A DNA stretch of 64,000 bases. It comes from Ariolimax columbianus (taxonomy: Eukaryota; Mollusca; Gastropoda; Stylommatophora; Arionidae). The number at the start of each line of letters is the position of its first letter. The stretch's first letter is position 1. The position numbers and the translations under genes were made by a program. Under the pieces are notes generated by a model. That model was not told the origin of the DNA. It did not search any database and saw nothing but the letters and a program-made list of their open reading frames with translations. The stretch lies in the NCBI GenBank assembly GCA_036924085.1, contig JAVGWX010000014.1, positions 34,849,936-34,913,935 on the forward strand, given 5' to 3'. Shown piece by piece: positions 11,238 to 20,700 of this stretch.

Positions 11238-11616
11238 CCTCTCTGGAATCGATCCCTGATTCCCCGTTACAAACATGGTATGCATGTCACATTTGAAAGA
11301 TGCGTCGCCGGCACATCAGGCCATGCGATCAGCACAAAGTTATCCAGAGTCACCAGTGGGGACGCCGCAACCCCGCGAGGGAAAACGACGATTGGTTTTG
11401 AACTTATAAAAGCGCTTTTTCCACGAGGGTCGGAGCTTGGTAAGCATGTATTAGCTCTAGAATTGCCACAGTTATCCAAGTAGGATCGTGAAATCTAAGG
11501 AACCTTGACTGATTTAATGAGCCATTCGCGGTTTCACCGTGAGACAGTGTGAACTTAGACATGCATGGCTTAATCTTTGAGACAAGCATATGACTACTGG
11601 CAGGATCAACCAGATA
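11238..11616 (-). rRNA. 18S rRNA 5'-end fragment (pseudogene), unit 1
   Basis: The minus strand starts with CTGGTTGATCCTGCCAGTAG, the canonical 5' end of eukaryotic 18S. It follows the 18S sequence through AAGCCATGCATGTCTAAG, GTGAAACCGCGAATGGCTC, GCAATTCTAGAGCTAATAC and CCATGTTTGTAACGGGGAAT to CAGAGAGG. About 25 nt are missing near 11288, where CATCTTTCAAATG joins TGACATGC, and a few nt are missing after TTTGTAACGGG. The fragment ends after ~380 of ~1800 nt and runs into 28S 3' sequence. It is much better conserved than the 28S part. Confidence 0.92.
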
Positions 11617-12252
11617 TCTGTCGGAGACGTACGAAGCACACACACACCAGTCGGCGAAGGGCGACTGATGTGTAAAAAGCCTCACTGGGACGGCCGCAGG
11701 CACTGACTGAAGGACGGACCCTCACTCCGTCGACCTAGGACCGCCTGACAGGGGCACGTACACACACCAGACAAACGACCAACCGACCAACCTGGTTAGC
11801 TCGGGGAGGGATGGCAGCGCTCTGTGCAGAATGGATCCCAACGGCCCCGACGATCAATTTCACTGGGACTGGAGACAATTTTCACCTGCCGGCCTGCCCT
11901 TCTCCCAAGGGTTGGTTGGGCTAGGACAGGGCATTCAGGCTGTATTCCTGCTTTCCATTTGCCGGTCACAAGCTCTTTGCGAGAGTCTGACCACCAGCGA
12001 GACGAACTGTCGAGCTCTGCTATAAGCCTTCGAAAAATTACCACAGACTGTTAAAGTTTCTCGATACGGACCAGAGTAGCGCACCTCCGCGGAGGGCACG
12101 ACAAAACAAACCGCGTCCAGATACCTATACGGGGAAAGGCGGACGAGCGTTTTCGGCACGCCCGCACTATCGCTCCGTCTGGTGGGACTGAGATCGCTGT
12201 ACGAATACAGGGTTATAGTCAATCGCGGCGGTGAGAGAACTACCCCAGATCT
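11617..12252 (-). promoter_or_regulatory. 5'ETS-like / possible Pol I promoter region, unit 1
   Basis: GC-rich, non-repetitive DNA lies directly upstream of the 18S 5' end and is sharply different from the AT-rich surroundings. By position it should be the external transcribed spacer and perhaps the rDNA promoter. It ends where the 55-bp repeats begin, an arrangement like rDNA spacer subrepeats upstream of a promoter. No initiation site can be named from sequence alone, since Pol I promoters are poorly conserved. Confidence 0.5.
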
Positions 12253-12532
12253 ATGTAGGATATTAAAGCTTTATGTCAGTATGTTAACATGTGAATAGTA
12301 AGATACTATGTAGGATATTATAGCTTTGTGTCAGTATGTTAACATGTGGATAGTAAGATACTATATAGGATATTAAAGCTTTGTGTCAGTATGTTAACAT
12401 GTGGATAGTAAGATACTATGTAGGATATTAAAGCTTTGTGACAGTATGTTAACATCTGGATAGTAAGATACTATGTAGGATATTACAGCTTTGTGTCAGT
12501 ATGTTAACATGTGGATAGTAAGATACTATTTC
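12253..12532. repeat. Clean 55-bp tandem array, five copies, unit 1
   Basis: Five nearly identical 55-bp copies built on GTTAACATGTGGATAGTAAG, ATACTATGTAGGATATTAAA and GCTTTGTGTCAGTAT. It is the same family as 7964-10110 but much more homogeneous, suggesting recent expansion or homogenisation. Confidence 0.92.
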
Positions 12533-13035
12533 AGTCATTAATGCTTAGTTTCAGTTTGTACATTATCTCAATTGTAGATCGATTTGAGTATTAGCTTCTG
12601 ATGGTAAAACTGGTAGAGTTCGTAACCTAGTCCCTTCATGCTCCAGTCTCTCTTTTGTAGCCTGTGGAGTATAAAACATAGATATGAATGGCTCAAATAC
12701 CACCCTGGAACACAACCAAGAACAAAACCTATGTTGTAACAAAAATGCCTTCATCAGGTACATCGGTTAATACACATAAGAATATCAAACCCATCATGAC
12801 AGTAGAGATGAATGTATTCAAAAGAGGGATGAATACATCAAAAAGTAATATGAACACAGAAGAGATACGAAGCTCATCATCTGTGTTGACCTGTGATCTG
12901 AAGTATCTTTTTACTTATGCACTTCATGGCTGTCAGTCGATGCAGATCCTGAGTTCAGTATATTTTGTCATGTGTTCTTATCTGCGTTTATGTGCTCATT
13001 TCTACATCCACAAAGTACACTACCACCTTCCATCT
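12533..13035. other. Unassigned stretch, unit 1
   Basis: No recognisable gene. A 162-codon plus-strand frame begins at 12688, but its composition is unremarkable and its end overlaps an RT fragment in another frame, so it is probably fortuitous. The unit 2 equivalent is 37739-38241. Confidence 0.5.
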
Positions 13036-13039
13036 ATTC

Positions 13040-13165
13040 CAGTACAGAGGTGTGGTTCCAATAAGAAAAAAAAAAGGCGTCCGGCAGGAAGATCCTATCT
13101 CACCGTACCTTTTCTCTGCGGGCTTCGAATCAACCATCTCGCGTTGCGATTGGGGGGACTTTTGA
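13040..13165 (+). pseudogene. RTE-type reverse transcriptase fragment, unit 1
   Basis: Plus-strand KKGVRQEDPISPYLFSAGFE followed by STISRCDWGDF matches the segment before motif C of RTE-like reverse transcriptases (VRQGDPISPYLF). The usual Gly is Glu here. Only ~40 codons remain and the fragment ends at 13165, where an inverted fragment of the same class starts. Confidence 0.75.
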
Positions 13166-13166
13166 A

Positions 13167-13376
13167 TCAGCGTTGATGGCAGGTGTTTGTGTCTCGTGGG
13201 TACCAGACTGCTGTCGCTGTGCTCCAACGGTCATCAGTTTTCTGAAGCAGGTGACCAACCCAACGATGCTTTACCTTGTCTGCGTGGGTAACTGTATCCT
13301 TCACGATTGCCTTTTCACGAAGGTCGGTGTTGTGACAGCCTTTCAAACGTTGGTTGTGGAGCGTGATGCCGATCAT
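13167..13376 (-). pseudogene. RTE-type LINE C-terminal fragment, unit 1
   Basis: Minus-strand IGITLHNQR, then VKDTVTHADKVKHRWVGHLL, then DDRWSTATAVWYPRD, matches the C-terminal region of RTE-like ORF2 (LGITLRDR, VKDI, KHRWAGH, DRWT, WYPRD). It abuts the plus-strand RT fragment at 13165 in the opposite orientation. Confidence 0.75.
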
Positions 13377-13749
13377 ACGTCTATCAAGGGAGCCTTGGGT
13401 CCCTCTGGACTAAATTTCTTTTGTAAGAGTAAGAGACCACGTTTTTCCGGCACAGCACATTGCAGGTAAAACTGTGGAGTTGAATATGAAGGCGTCCAAG
13501 TTCTGGTCGTGGGTATGGTCTAGTGCCATCTATATGGACTAGAAAGTCGCCCATTCCTAGCGGCGACATCTTTTTAATTCTGGGTTTAGGTCACTGAACT
13601 GGCCACAACAAAACGAGACACCACCTGTACTCCAAGCTCAAGATAGGTACCACCAGCTCATGTTACTGCGGACTTACAAACATGACAGCACCACATGTAC
13701 TTCAAGTCTGTCTCCAGCACCACATGTACATTATGTCTGCCCCAAGCAC
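13377..13749. other. Unassigned stretch, unit 1
   Basis: No domain is recognised. It may contain more of the decayed RTE fragment on the minus strand, but the match is too weak to claim. Confidence 0.4.
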
Positions 13750-14035
13750 ACAGATCTGAGGTGGATGTCCCCAGCACACAGTTCTGAGGTGGATGGCCCC
13801 AGCACCCAGATCTGAGGTGGATGCCCCCAGCACACAGATCTGAGGTGGATGCTCCTTGATCTGAGGTGGATGCCCCCAGCACACATATCTGAGGTGGATG
13901 TCCCCAGTACACATATCTGAGGTGGATGCCCCCAGAACACAGATCTCAGGTGGATGCCCCCAGCACACAGATCTCAGGTGGATGCCCTCAGCACACATAT
14001 CTGAGGTGGATGCCCCCAGCACACATATCTGAGGT
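13750..14035. repeat. 28-bp minisatellite, unit 1
   Basis: About ten copies of a 28-bp motif, GATCTGAGGTGGATGCCCCC plus AGCACACA. One copy is shortened near 13855. Because 28 is not divisible by three, long minus-strand frames through it are artefacts. Confidence 0.92.
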
Positions 14036-14195
14036 GGATGCTATGGCCTAGTCTGACTCCCCTCAATGAGAAACTGTATGGCACTGCTGAGACATTGACA
14101 ACGCCAGCAGAATTTATTGAAGAATCGGAAGTCCAAATTGAAATGAGCAATGATCGCAGAAGAAAGAAGAAAAAAAGAAGAAGAATCTGTTATTG
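14036..14195 (+). pseudogene. I-like LINE C-terminus with (GAA)n tail, unit 1
   Basis: Plus-strand WPSLTPLNEKLYGTAETLTT and PAEFIEESE resemble the C-terminus of the RNase H LINE at 61583-62564 (MWPLPVELQDKLYGSGESLR). The sequence ends in an AGAAGAAG-type tail, the same tail type as the larger copies. It is a short 5'-truncated insertion, opposite in orientation to the copy at 15025-16455. Confidence 0.65.
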
Positions 14196-14334
14196 TCCGT
14201 TTAATGGCCAAAGTGGCTAGCTTGAATGTGCTAAATGAAGATAATGGATTGAGACAGATCTGTTAATTTATTTTGGAATCAAAATACAAGTTAATAATTG
14301 GCGTATCCTATCTGGCATGGCGTCTTTCATTGGT

Positions 14335-14700
14335 TCATCAACTCGCTCACTCACTCACCTCTCACTTGCTCACATTTACTCACTCAACCCTTACTCATAA
14401 CACTGCTGCCTAGTTCCTCTGTCACTCATTCTCTCACCACTCACACACCCATTAAGTAACTCACTCAGTAACTTACCTCTTCCTTATCGCACTCATCTAC
14501 TGACTTGCTCTACCACTCACTTTCCAACTCACTCACACATTAACCCACCTACTCGCTCACCCATGACTAAATTGCCCACTCTCTAACCCACTCACCCCTC
14601 TCATCATCCCTCACTCACTTTTCCACCCACTCACTCGTTCTCACCATTCCTCACTGACTCTATAACTCACTCACAAACACTCATTCACTCCGCCTGTTGT
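14335..14700. repeat. Degenerate (CACT)n simple repeat, unit 1
   Basis: A pyrimidine-rich stretch made of degenerate CACTCACT and CTCACTCA motifs. No coding or structural signal otherwise. Confidence 0.8.
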
Positions 14701-14887
14701 CCATCACACACATCACACAGCCTTCAGTTCAAGTTCAGGACCGAAGAGTGACGGTCAAACGACTCTCTCTGATTCCAGGTCAAGTAACACACAGAACCTT
14801 ACCGGAACATTTCTGACAGGTGGCTTCCATCCAACACTACATCAGGACTATTGATTGGACTTCTTCTAGCTTAAAGCGTAAGTTCTT
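14701..14887. other. Short unassigned segment, unit 1
   Basis: No gene or repeat is recognised between the CACT repeat and the 48-bp repeat. Confidence 0.4.
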
Positions 14888-15020
14888 CAACGTTTTTAAA
14901 CTAAACAAATAAACTCATCTTCCTTTCATGATTACCAACGTTTTTAAACTAAACAAATAAACTCATCTTCCTTTCATGATTACCAACGTTTTTAAACTAA
15001 ACAAATAAACTCATCTTCCT
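14888..15020. repeat. 48-bp tandem repeat, three copies, unit 1
   Basis: Starts at 14888, 14936 and 14984 with CAACGTTTTTAAACTAAACA. The last copy is truncated where the (TTC)n tail of the adjacent LINE begins. Unit 2 has two copies, a simple slippage or unequal-exchange difference. Confidence 0.9.
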
Positions 15021-16455
15021 TTCTTCTTCTTCTTCTTCATCGTACACAGTTAGACATCAACCTTGATTTTTTCGAAAAAAAGCAGCGGTCATCCTGAAGC
15101 TGTCGACACTGCCATAGAGCTTGTCTAGTGTTGCCACTGGTGATGGCCACATCTGCTCTCTCTGATCCTCGTATGTCGGGCAGTTTACAGCAAATGCTCA
15201 GTGGTCATTTTCCCAGTACCACACGGGCATTCGTCAGTGCCACCTATCTTCAATTTGTTGAATAGGTGGTACCTCAGTCTATTGTGGCCAGTGCGAAGTC
15301 TGAAAACCACGATCTGCTCTCTTCTGTTCAACTGGTAATAGGCATCGTTTTTTGTGTAGCCAGTATGTTCGGTTTCCCATTTGGTCATGTATCTAGCTCT
15401 AATAAGCCGTTTTGACTCTTCGTATGTCATACTAGTATTTGGTTGTGGTAGTCTTGCACCTTCTTTTGCCAGTCTGTCTGCCTCTTCATTGCCTTGGATG
15501 TTGCAGTGGGATGGAACCCACTGTACCACTACCCTTTTTGGTGCGGACTTCTGGCATAGTTGACAGAGTACTGCTCTTAAATCATTAAGTTCATTATTTT
15601 TCTGGCTTTTTAGTGCTGTGACTACGGCCAAGGCATCTGTAAGTAGGACTATATGGCTTTCATTTCTTTTACCTGTCACCATTTCTTTCAGTGCCGCCCT
15701 CAGTGCCTCTGCCCTGAAATTGCTTGTGTATTTTCCAGTAGCGAATGACAGTGTTATTTTTCTGCCATTTGGTAGGTTCAGAAATGCTCCTGCTCCTCCG
15801 TTCTGTGCTGTGTTTGTTACAGAAGCGTTGGTGTATGCATGGGTCCAGTCCATGCTTGGGTAGTTTTTCGTTATGTAGCTCAGGGTAGTATCTCTTCTTT
15901 CTTTTTCAGTCTGGCAGTTTTTTTTTCCAATACCTGGTATATTTTCTACCACCTCTGGAAATATATGCTGCCTCCATGTAGGTTTTTGTACAGTTGGGAT
16001 GGGCTTTGGTGTTGTTAGTGCGTTCATGTGGTCTTTGTGCATCTTTGCTTTGGCTATTTCTGCAAAGTTTCTCCGCTTTAGTTTCCCATTTCCAAAATTG
16101 TTTAGTCTGGTGCATTGGATGGTCAGTCAGTCTTCTGAGTTTCTCTGATTGCTGCTGGGCTCTGCAGTCTCTTCTGTCGGTCATGGATTGCAGTTTTGTA
16201 ATCTTTTCAAGTTCTACAATTGGCGTTGACTTCATGCCTCCTGTTATAACTCTCATGGCTTGGTTTTGGAGTTTGCTAATTTTATCGAAGTTTGCCTTTG
16301 CTGCTGTTGTCCATGCCGCAATGCCATACTCGAGAACTGGTCTCACTCTTCCAGTGTACAGTTTCTTTAGTATACTTTCATCTGCTCCCCAGCTTGTGCC
16401 AGCAAGTTTCCTCATGATTGCCATTCTTTCTCTGGCTCTCATTCTTCATACTAGC
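15021..16455 (-). pseudogene. I-like LINE fragment: RT thumb and RNase H, unit 1
   Basis: This minus-strand fragment has a (GAA)n tail at ~15021-15039. From 16442 down it encodes an RT-thumb/linker region (LAGTSWGADESILKKLY, VRPVLEYGIAAW, KLQNQAMRVITGG). RNase H follows: AYTNASV, NFRAE, LLTDAL, VQWVPSHCNIQGNEEADRLA, then the ECPCG/TTEHLL zinc-knuckle start. The RNase H first catalytic Asp is changed (TNAS instead of TDGS). A frameshift near 16045-16075 separates thumb from RNase H, and a stop with a 1-nt change follows TTEHLL at ~15185. It is 5'-truncated and lacks the RT catalytic core and endonuclease, so it is an inactive relic. Confidence 0.85.
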
Positions 16456-16479
16456 TGCCTGTGAGGAACAAACAGCACG

Positions 16480-17186
16480 TTATATCCTACCATTGATCAG
16501 TTTATATGTACTCTTCAGGACTGGTGGAGGAAGATTCATCATTCCACAAAATGTCTGCAAATCTGAATGGCCACCACCGACACATCGCATAGCAAAAACC
16601 GCTCTCCTATTGATTGAGTGTACTTGTAAACTGTTGCTGATGTTGACACTAATTTGGTGGTTAGAGGGGAAAGGAGTTTGTTTTTTGCACTTTCTGTTGC
16701 TGCACACAAATTCAAATTTACTGCCGAGTCCACGTCTTTCATGTTCAGTAAGTCTGACTTGGCTGTGACAAAATGCACAAACGAGCTGTGATGTAATCTG
16801 GTGACAGAGAATATCCAGGTCAATTATCCTGTTTCCTTCACCATTATTATGATCATCATCTAGAACGTGTTCTTCCTCGCCTGTTGATTCTTCAAAATCT
16901 GTATCCGGATCATTATCATCAAAAACGTCACAACGGTCTTTTATTTTCATCGATGATCGACTGTGAGTGGGCGTGGCACTACTCCTGTCAACTTTAGGGC
17001 TCTTACAAGACTTAGTAATAACTGTGTTGTTAGGAATAGAAAAGTCAACTTCACTACTGTTTCTACAACTGCATGCTGCTCACATTTAATTTCATCTGGA
17101 TACAACTGTCTGTTTTTATTTGTAAACCTATTTCCATGAAACTTGCGCTTCCTGGATTAGTTACAATACTTTTTATCACTGGACAT
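16480..17186 (-). pseudogene. Mutator-like transposase N-terminal fragment, unit 1
   Basis: The minus strand encodes RKRKFHGNRFTNKNRQ near the start, an acidic linker, then RIIDLDILCHQI, CAFCHSQVRL, FVCSNRKCKKQTPF, SINRRAVFAMRCVGGGHSDL and FCGMMNLPPPV. This is the N-terminal zinc-ribbon region of the large animal Mutator-like transposase-domain proteins. A frameshift lies near 17070 (shared with unit 2) and unit 1 has an in-frame stop after YCN near 17160 where unit 2 has a sense codon. The DDE catalytic part is absent. Confidence 0.75.
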
Positions 17187-17579
17187 TATTGAGAATGTCA
17201 GTGATGAAACAAAATTTGTCGTACAGTATCGAACAAAATGTGTTACCTCATGGGCGCATCCATTTGCAATAGAGTTATCTGACTTGGGGAGCGTTCATTA
17301 ATTACAATAAATCTAAGGAGGTCCTAATTGTAGCTACACAGGAAATGTGCATAGGTAAATTCACGTTTGTCTGAATGAAAAAAAAAAATGTCTCTTCTTC
17401 CCAAACGAGTAAGACTTCTTATCTTTGAGAAGCCATAGTTTGGGAACTAATTAATCGATTAAAAAAAACTAAACAGAAATTTGTAGAAAATTGGTTGATC
17501 TTTAATTTGATACCATATATGTCGTGAAATTAAAAAAATAGTATTTGTTTGAAAATCCTGCTGATACTGCTACCTTAAG
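17187..17579. other. Intron-like AT-rich DNA before IFT80 exon, unit 1
   Basis: Non-coding. By position it is the 3' part of the intron preceding the first recognised IFT80 exon, ending in TGCTACCTTAAG at the acceptor. Confidence 0.55.
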
Positions 17580-17719
17580 GAGATCCCAATCAAGGAAGCT
17601 AGGAATGCTGAGGTGGCTCTGTTATCTGGAAACCAGCAGGATGCTGAGGCTATCCTGTTACAGGCTGGTTTAATGTTTAGGACCATCATGTTAAACATCC
17701 AACTGTATAACTGGGACAG
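17580..17719 (+). CDS. IFT80: IFT80 exon, third from last (unit 1)
   Basis: Acceptor CCTTAAG precedes GAGATCCC; donor is GACAG|GTAGGA at 17720. Length is 140 nt, starting in phase 0 and leaving two bases of an Arg codon. It encodes [18 protein letters not shown] through LNIQLYNWD. Confidence 0.88.
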
Positions 17720-20700
17720 GTAGGAACTTCTGCACTGTCCACATTTCACACCTGTCTGTTTTACACCTGTTTTATTTTATTCTTCTTCTTCTTCATCGTT
17801 GTTCGTTCTCAAACTCCCTCTACCAAGTCCTGAAAGAAACTTTGTAAGTAGCAGGATGTTGTCCAGAGAATGGAATGCCTTGTGTCGTAATTTACAGCTT
17901 GACTGCAATATTTGCACCTTTCGGTCCGACACATTCGACTTTGCAGGCATTTTTTAGATCTCGGCTTAGCCTTCCCTCTTCGATCCCTTCTCCTCGGCCT
18001 GCCTGCTCTGTTGCAGCCTGTTATCCAGGATCATTGCATGGAGGCGTAGAAAGTTTCCCGGCCCAGAGGCTAGCAGCTGCAGCTCATCACATAAAGGAAA
18101 CTCCATTAATATATAGGCAATTTGAGGATGTTTCGGAATAATATGTAAGCTGTATAAGTAGGCAGTTTGAGAATGTGTTGGTTTATTATGTGAATTTGAA
18201 ATGTAGCCAGTTTGAGAATGTTTCAGTTTATTATGTGGATTTGATAAAAAAGCAGTTTGATAATGTTTCAGTTTATTATGTGGATTTGATATGTCAGCAG
18301 TTTGAGAATGTTTCAGTTTATTCTGTGGATTTTTTTGATTTTTTTTTGCGTTTGCCTTATTTTCTCTAATCCCCAAGGCGGTGTGCATTGCACTGCGTTT
18401 TTATTTTGCGCCTGTCGGCACAGTGCATCCGACTTCAGCATGCATTTTATGTAAGGGTCTGCTTCCTCCTGCATTTTCTAAGGGTTTGCTTCCCCGGGGT
18501 AACGGCCGGTGCTGAGATGGGGATCGAACCCAGCACCTTTTGGTTGTGAGCCGTGTCACATAACCACTAGGCCACGCCGTCCCCTCATTATGTGGATTTG
18601 ATATGTCAGCAGTTTGAGAATGTTTCAGTTTATTATGTGGATTTGATATGTAAGCAGTTTGAGAATGTTTCAGTTTATTATGTGGATTTGATATGTAGCC
18701 AGTTTGAGAATGTTTCAGTTTATTATCTGGATTTGATATGTAAGCAGTTTGAGGATATATCAGTTTTTGAATGTTTCAGTTTTTTTTATGTGAAATTTAA
18801 TTGTAGGTAGTTTGAAAATGTGTTGGTTTATTATGTGAATTTTATATGTAGTTTGAGGATGTATCAGTTTAAGAATGTGCAAGTTTTAATATGTGAATTT
18901 ACTATCTAGGCAGTTTGAGAATGGGTTGAATTATTATGTGAGTTTAATATGTAGCCAGTTTGAGAATGTTTCAATTTATTATGTCGATTTTATATGTAGG
19001 CAGTTTGAGGATATATCAGTTCTTGAATGTTCCAGTTACAGTTTTATTATGTGAATTTTATATGTAGGCGGTTTGAAAATGTGTTGGTTTATTATGTGAA
19101 TTTTATATGTAGGTAGTTTGAGGATGTGTCGGTTTATTATGTGAATGTAGGCTGTTTAAGAATGTAGTTTATTTGAATTTAATTTATAATATATAACTCA
19201 ACTGTTGTAATTAATTACAAATGATTAAGAATCAGTGTTTCTGTCACAGAGCGCTTGAGTTGGCAGTTAAACACAAGACCCACGTCGACACAGTGTTGGG
19301 ACATAGGCAGAAGTTCTTGGCTAGGTTTGATAAATCAGAGACTAACAAGCGATACTTGCAGTACAAGGAAGGGGTAAGCTGTCTTTGGTGGAAAGAGGAG
19401 AAAGAGGGAGGAGGGAATAAAGGCAGAGTGAAAGGAAAATATGATGGGAGGGAACACAGGCAGAGGAAAAGGAGAAGGTGACTAGAGCAAATAGAAGCAG
19501 AGTGAAAGGTAAGGACGAAAGAAGTCTTGAGTGGATGGGTGCGGTTGTACCTGCGTGTGTGTTGTAAATAAAAATATATTTAACATCCTCTCGTGAATAC
19601 ATCCATAGACAGAAAGTTAAGTAGTTTGGTCATCTCATGAAAATGAAACCAGATCGGCTGTCATTAAAACATACAACAGTAGCAGATTGGGGTTTACAGC
19701 CAAGACCCTGCGGCAAATGGATAGACAACATTAAAGATGTCCTATGCCAGCATGGGCTCACAGCAACACATCTGGCCCAAGTGCGAGACTTACAGCTCCC
19801 CACTACGCTTCACTGCATCAGTGGAATAATAAAGTAAAGTAAGTATATATACAAGGTGCATTCAAATCAAACCGGGGCTTTTTGTTCTAGTTCTACCTGA
19901 ATTCGATACAGTGTGCTGGAACTATTATCATTAGTTAGGGGCACTTGTGTTCTATTACTGTTAGGTTGCCCTCTTCCATGGGTCAGTCACATGACAGATA
20001 AATAAACATGGCGGACAACACTGTTAGTGTTTGCAAGGAACAGCAATGTAATGAAGTTTCTTGTGAAAGAAGGCGTGAAATCTGTGGAAATTTACAGAAG
20101 GCTGCAATCAGAATACGCTGATGAGACGCTCGGTTGCAGTAAGACATTTGAATGATGTAAATGTTTTAGAGAAGGCCGTGCATCCGTGAGGGATGCTCCT
20201 GGCCATGGTGGCTCTCAACCCACCACAGTCATTCCTGTGAATATCCAGATTGTGGAACGCCTTATCCTGGAGAATCAACGCATAACCTGTCGTTAAATTG
20301 CACAAGAGGCAAGTCTTTCTCTGGGTATGGTGAACACTATTATTCATGAACATCTGCATTTTCGAAAGGTTAGTCCATATTGAGTAACAAGACAGCTTTC
20401 CGCTTTTGACCGACGGAGAAGAGTTCAAGCCTGCACTATATGCCATCTGCAGAATCTTGGCTGGGAGGTATTGTCACTTCCACCTTACAGCCCAGACCTT
20501 GCTATGTGTGATTTCCACCTGTTTGAACCCATAAGAGAACTCATGGGAGGTCAGCCCTCATGACGAAGTGAAAGAAGCTGTCCTAGATTGGTTCAGACAT
20601 ACTGACAAATCTGTCTACGCTGCAGCTTTTCAAGCAGTACTTAAACGCTGGGATAAGTGCATGAACGTTTGTAGGAGATTATGTTGAAAAATAAATGAGA

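Noticed and set aside
11238..11616. Functional 18S gene
   Set aside because: Only ~380 nt remain, with internal deletions and direct fusion to 28S sequence.
11404..11703. 99-codon minus-strand open frame
   Set aside because: It reads through the 18S rRNA 5' end and ETS; the sequence is ribosomal, so the frame is incidental.
12688..13176. 162-codon plus-strand frame
   Set aside because: No domain, and its end overlaps an RTE fragment that is in a different frame.
13702..14022. 106-codon minus-strand frame with repeated GHPPQICVLGASTSD
   Set aside because: Translation of the 28-bp minisatellite; no start context or family, and the period is not a multiple of three.
15994..16464. 156-codon plus-strand frame
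   Set aside because: Antisense shadow of the minus-strand RT thumb region.
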